This document shows, piece by piece, positions 63,161-64,000 of a stretch of DNA of 64,000 nt (its first letter is position 1; the number at the start of each line of letters is the position of its first letter). A program made the translations under genes and the position numbers. The notes beneath the pieces were generated by a model. That model saw only the letters and a program-made list of their open reading frames with translations, made no database searches and had not been told where the DNA came from. Source of the stretch: Dendrolimus kikuchii (Eukaryota > Arthropoda > Insecta > Lepidoptera > Lasiocampidae); contig CM034410.1 in NCBI GenBank assembly GCA_019925095.2, positions 12,364,436-12,428,435 on the forward strand. The letters are read 5' to 3'.

Positions 63161-64000
63161 ACCTACACAATATGTGCGTACATACTGACCCAACAAAAAT
63201 ATTTTTTTAAGCTGAACAAATATCTTAGGCTAGTTGACAGTCAAATCAACTGAGAAACTTTTTATTGCCTTTCAAAGTGCCAAGAAGCCATCTAGATTTT
63301 GTACGACCTTTGCCAATTATGATGTTAAGGCGTGTAAATAGCCCTAACACGTAGTATGCGGGCTATGATGAACCAATGTTCAGCCCAAAATTAGAATACG
63401 GTGATATAAACCAAAGTATGCGATGCCGGGCAATCAAGACAATAACTGACTCATACGACAACCACTGGAGCGGCTAAAAAATACGTTGTCAGATCAGTGA
63501 TCACCATAAGTTCACCACACCTTCTTCGCCACGACACCAGACACAAGGGGAAGCCGGCCGGCTTATAACCAAATTCCAGTCCTTCCACTTGATGCAACAC
63601 TTATTAGTCTTTGTGTATTTGATTAAGGGGCCGATTTATTAAGCACCAGAGAGTAGTTATTTGATAAGGTTTAAATATAATTATTTATTAACGTGCGCCT
63701 GCTCAACTAGTACAGCAGCGACCAACGACGACGAGTAAGCGAAAGTAACGTATTCAAATTCAAAAAGTCTAGGCATCACCTTCTGGCGAGTGGGCGGCCG
63801 CAATGACGTATGAAGTGAAGTTATCTCCGATTTACCCAACATCGCTAGATGGCGTCACCATATGACGTAATTTTTATAAAGTATTAAATAGACTTTAAAC
63901 AGTCAAATAAAAAAATCAAAAATAATTTATTGAATAAAACTAGGTTTCCTACTTCAGTGAATAAAACATAATTCACAATTTTTGACACTCATTGGTTCCC
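63161..64000. other. upstream flank of CEP104, no supported gene
   Basis: No exon, RNA gene or complete repeat was recognised. A solo GGGCCGATTTATTAAGC near 63629 resembles a MITE end. Confidence 0.45.

Overview
The window looks like nuclear DNA of a moth or butterfly (Lepidoptera). It has intron-rich, AT-rich genes with GT-AG introns, and the introns are packed with lepidopteran-style repeats: Jockey/CR1-like and RTE-like LINE 3' tails, a tRNA-derived SINE, hAT and Harbinger-type elements, and MITEs. No species can be named from the sequence alone.

Two protein-coding genes were rebuilt exon by exon, with reading phase agreeing at every junction. They face each other tail to tail. On the plus strand, 721-12572 holds the last eight coding exons of an NSUN2-type tRNA/mRNA cytosine-C5 methyltransferase (450 residues, both catalytic cysteines present); the start lies left of the window. 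On the minus strand, 62753-23098 holds a complete CEP104-type ciliary-tip/centrosomal protein: 20 coding exons, 1081 codons plus stop, with a jelly-roll N-terminus, a coiled coil, a TOG domain and C-terminal zinc fingers. A 3'UTR exon ends near 21.47 kb. A tRNA-Cys(GCA) gene sits in a CEP104 intron on the opposite strand.

12.6-21.4 kb is intergenic and contains repeats plus one unassigned 75-codon ORF. CEP104 introns carry most of the mobile DNA. Intron 6 (45780-56511) is the most striking region. It holds two nearly identical 4113-bp copies of a composite element in inverted orientation (47979-52091 and 52343-56455) around a 251-bp spacer, making an 8.5-kb palindrome. Each copy has hAT-type termini (CAGGGYTGGGCA) but carries a broken LINE, a 332-bp TRIM retroelement and an RTE tail as cargo. 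The two copies' 8-bp target duplications are exact, but they are exchanged between the copies, as expected if recombination between the arms flipped the spacer. A decayed third copy without the TRIM or the RTE tail lies in intron 19 (about 23.45-26.33 kb) and supplies the empty sites.

The methyltransferase would act on RNA, and CEP104 at microtubule and cilium tips. Nothing in the sequence links their functions; the shared feature is convergent layout.
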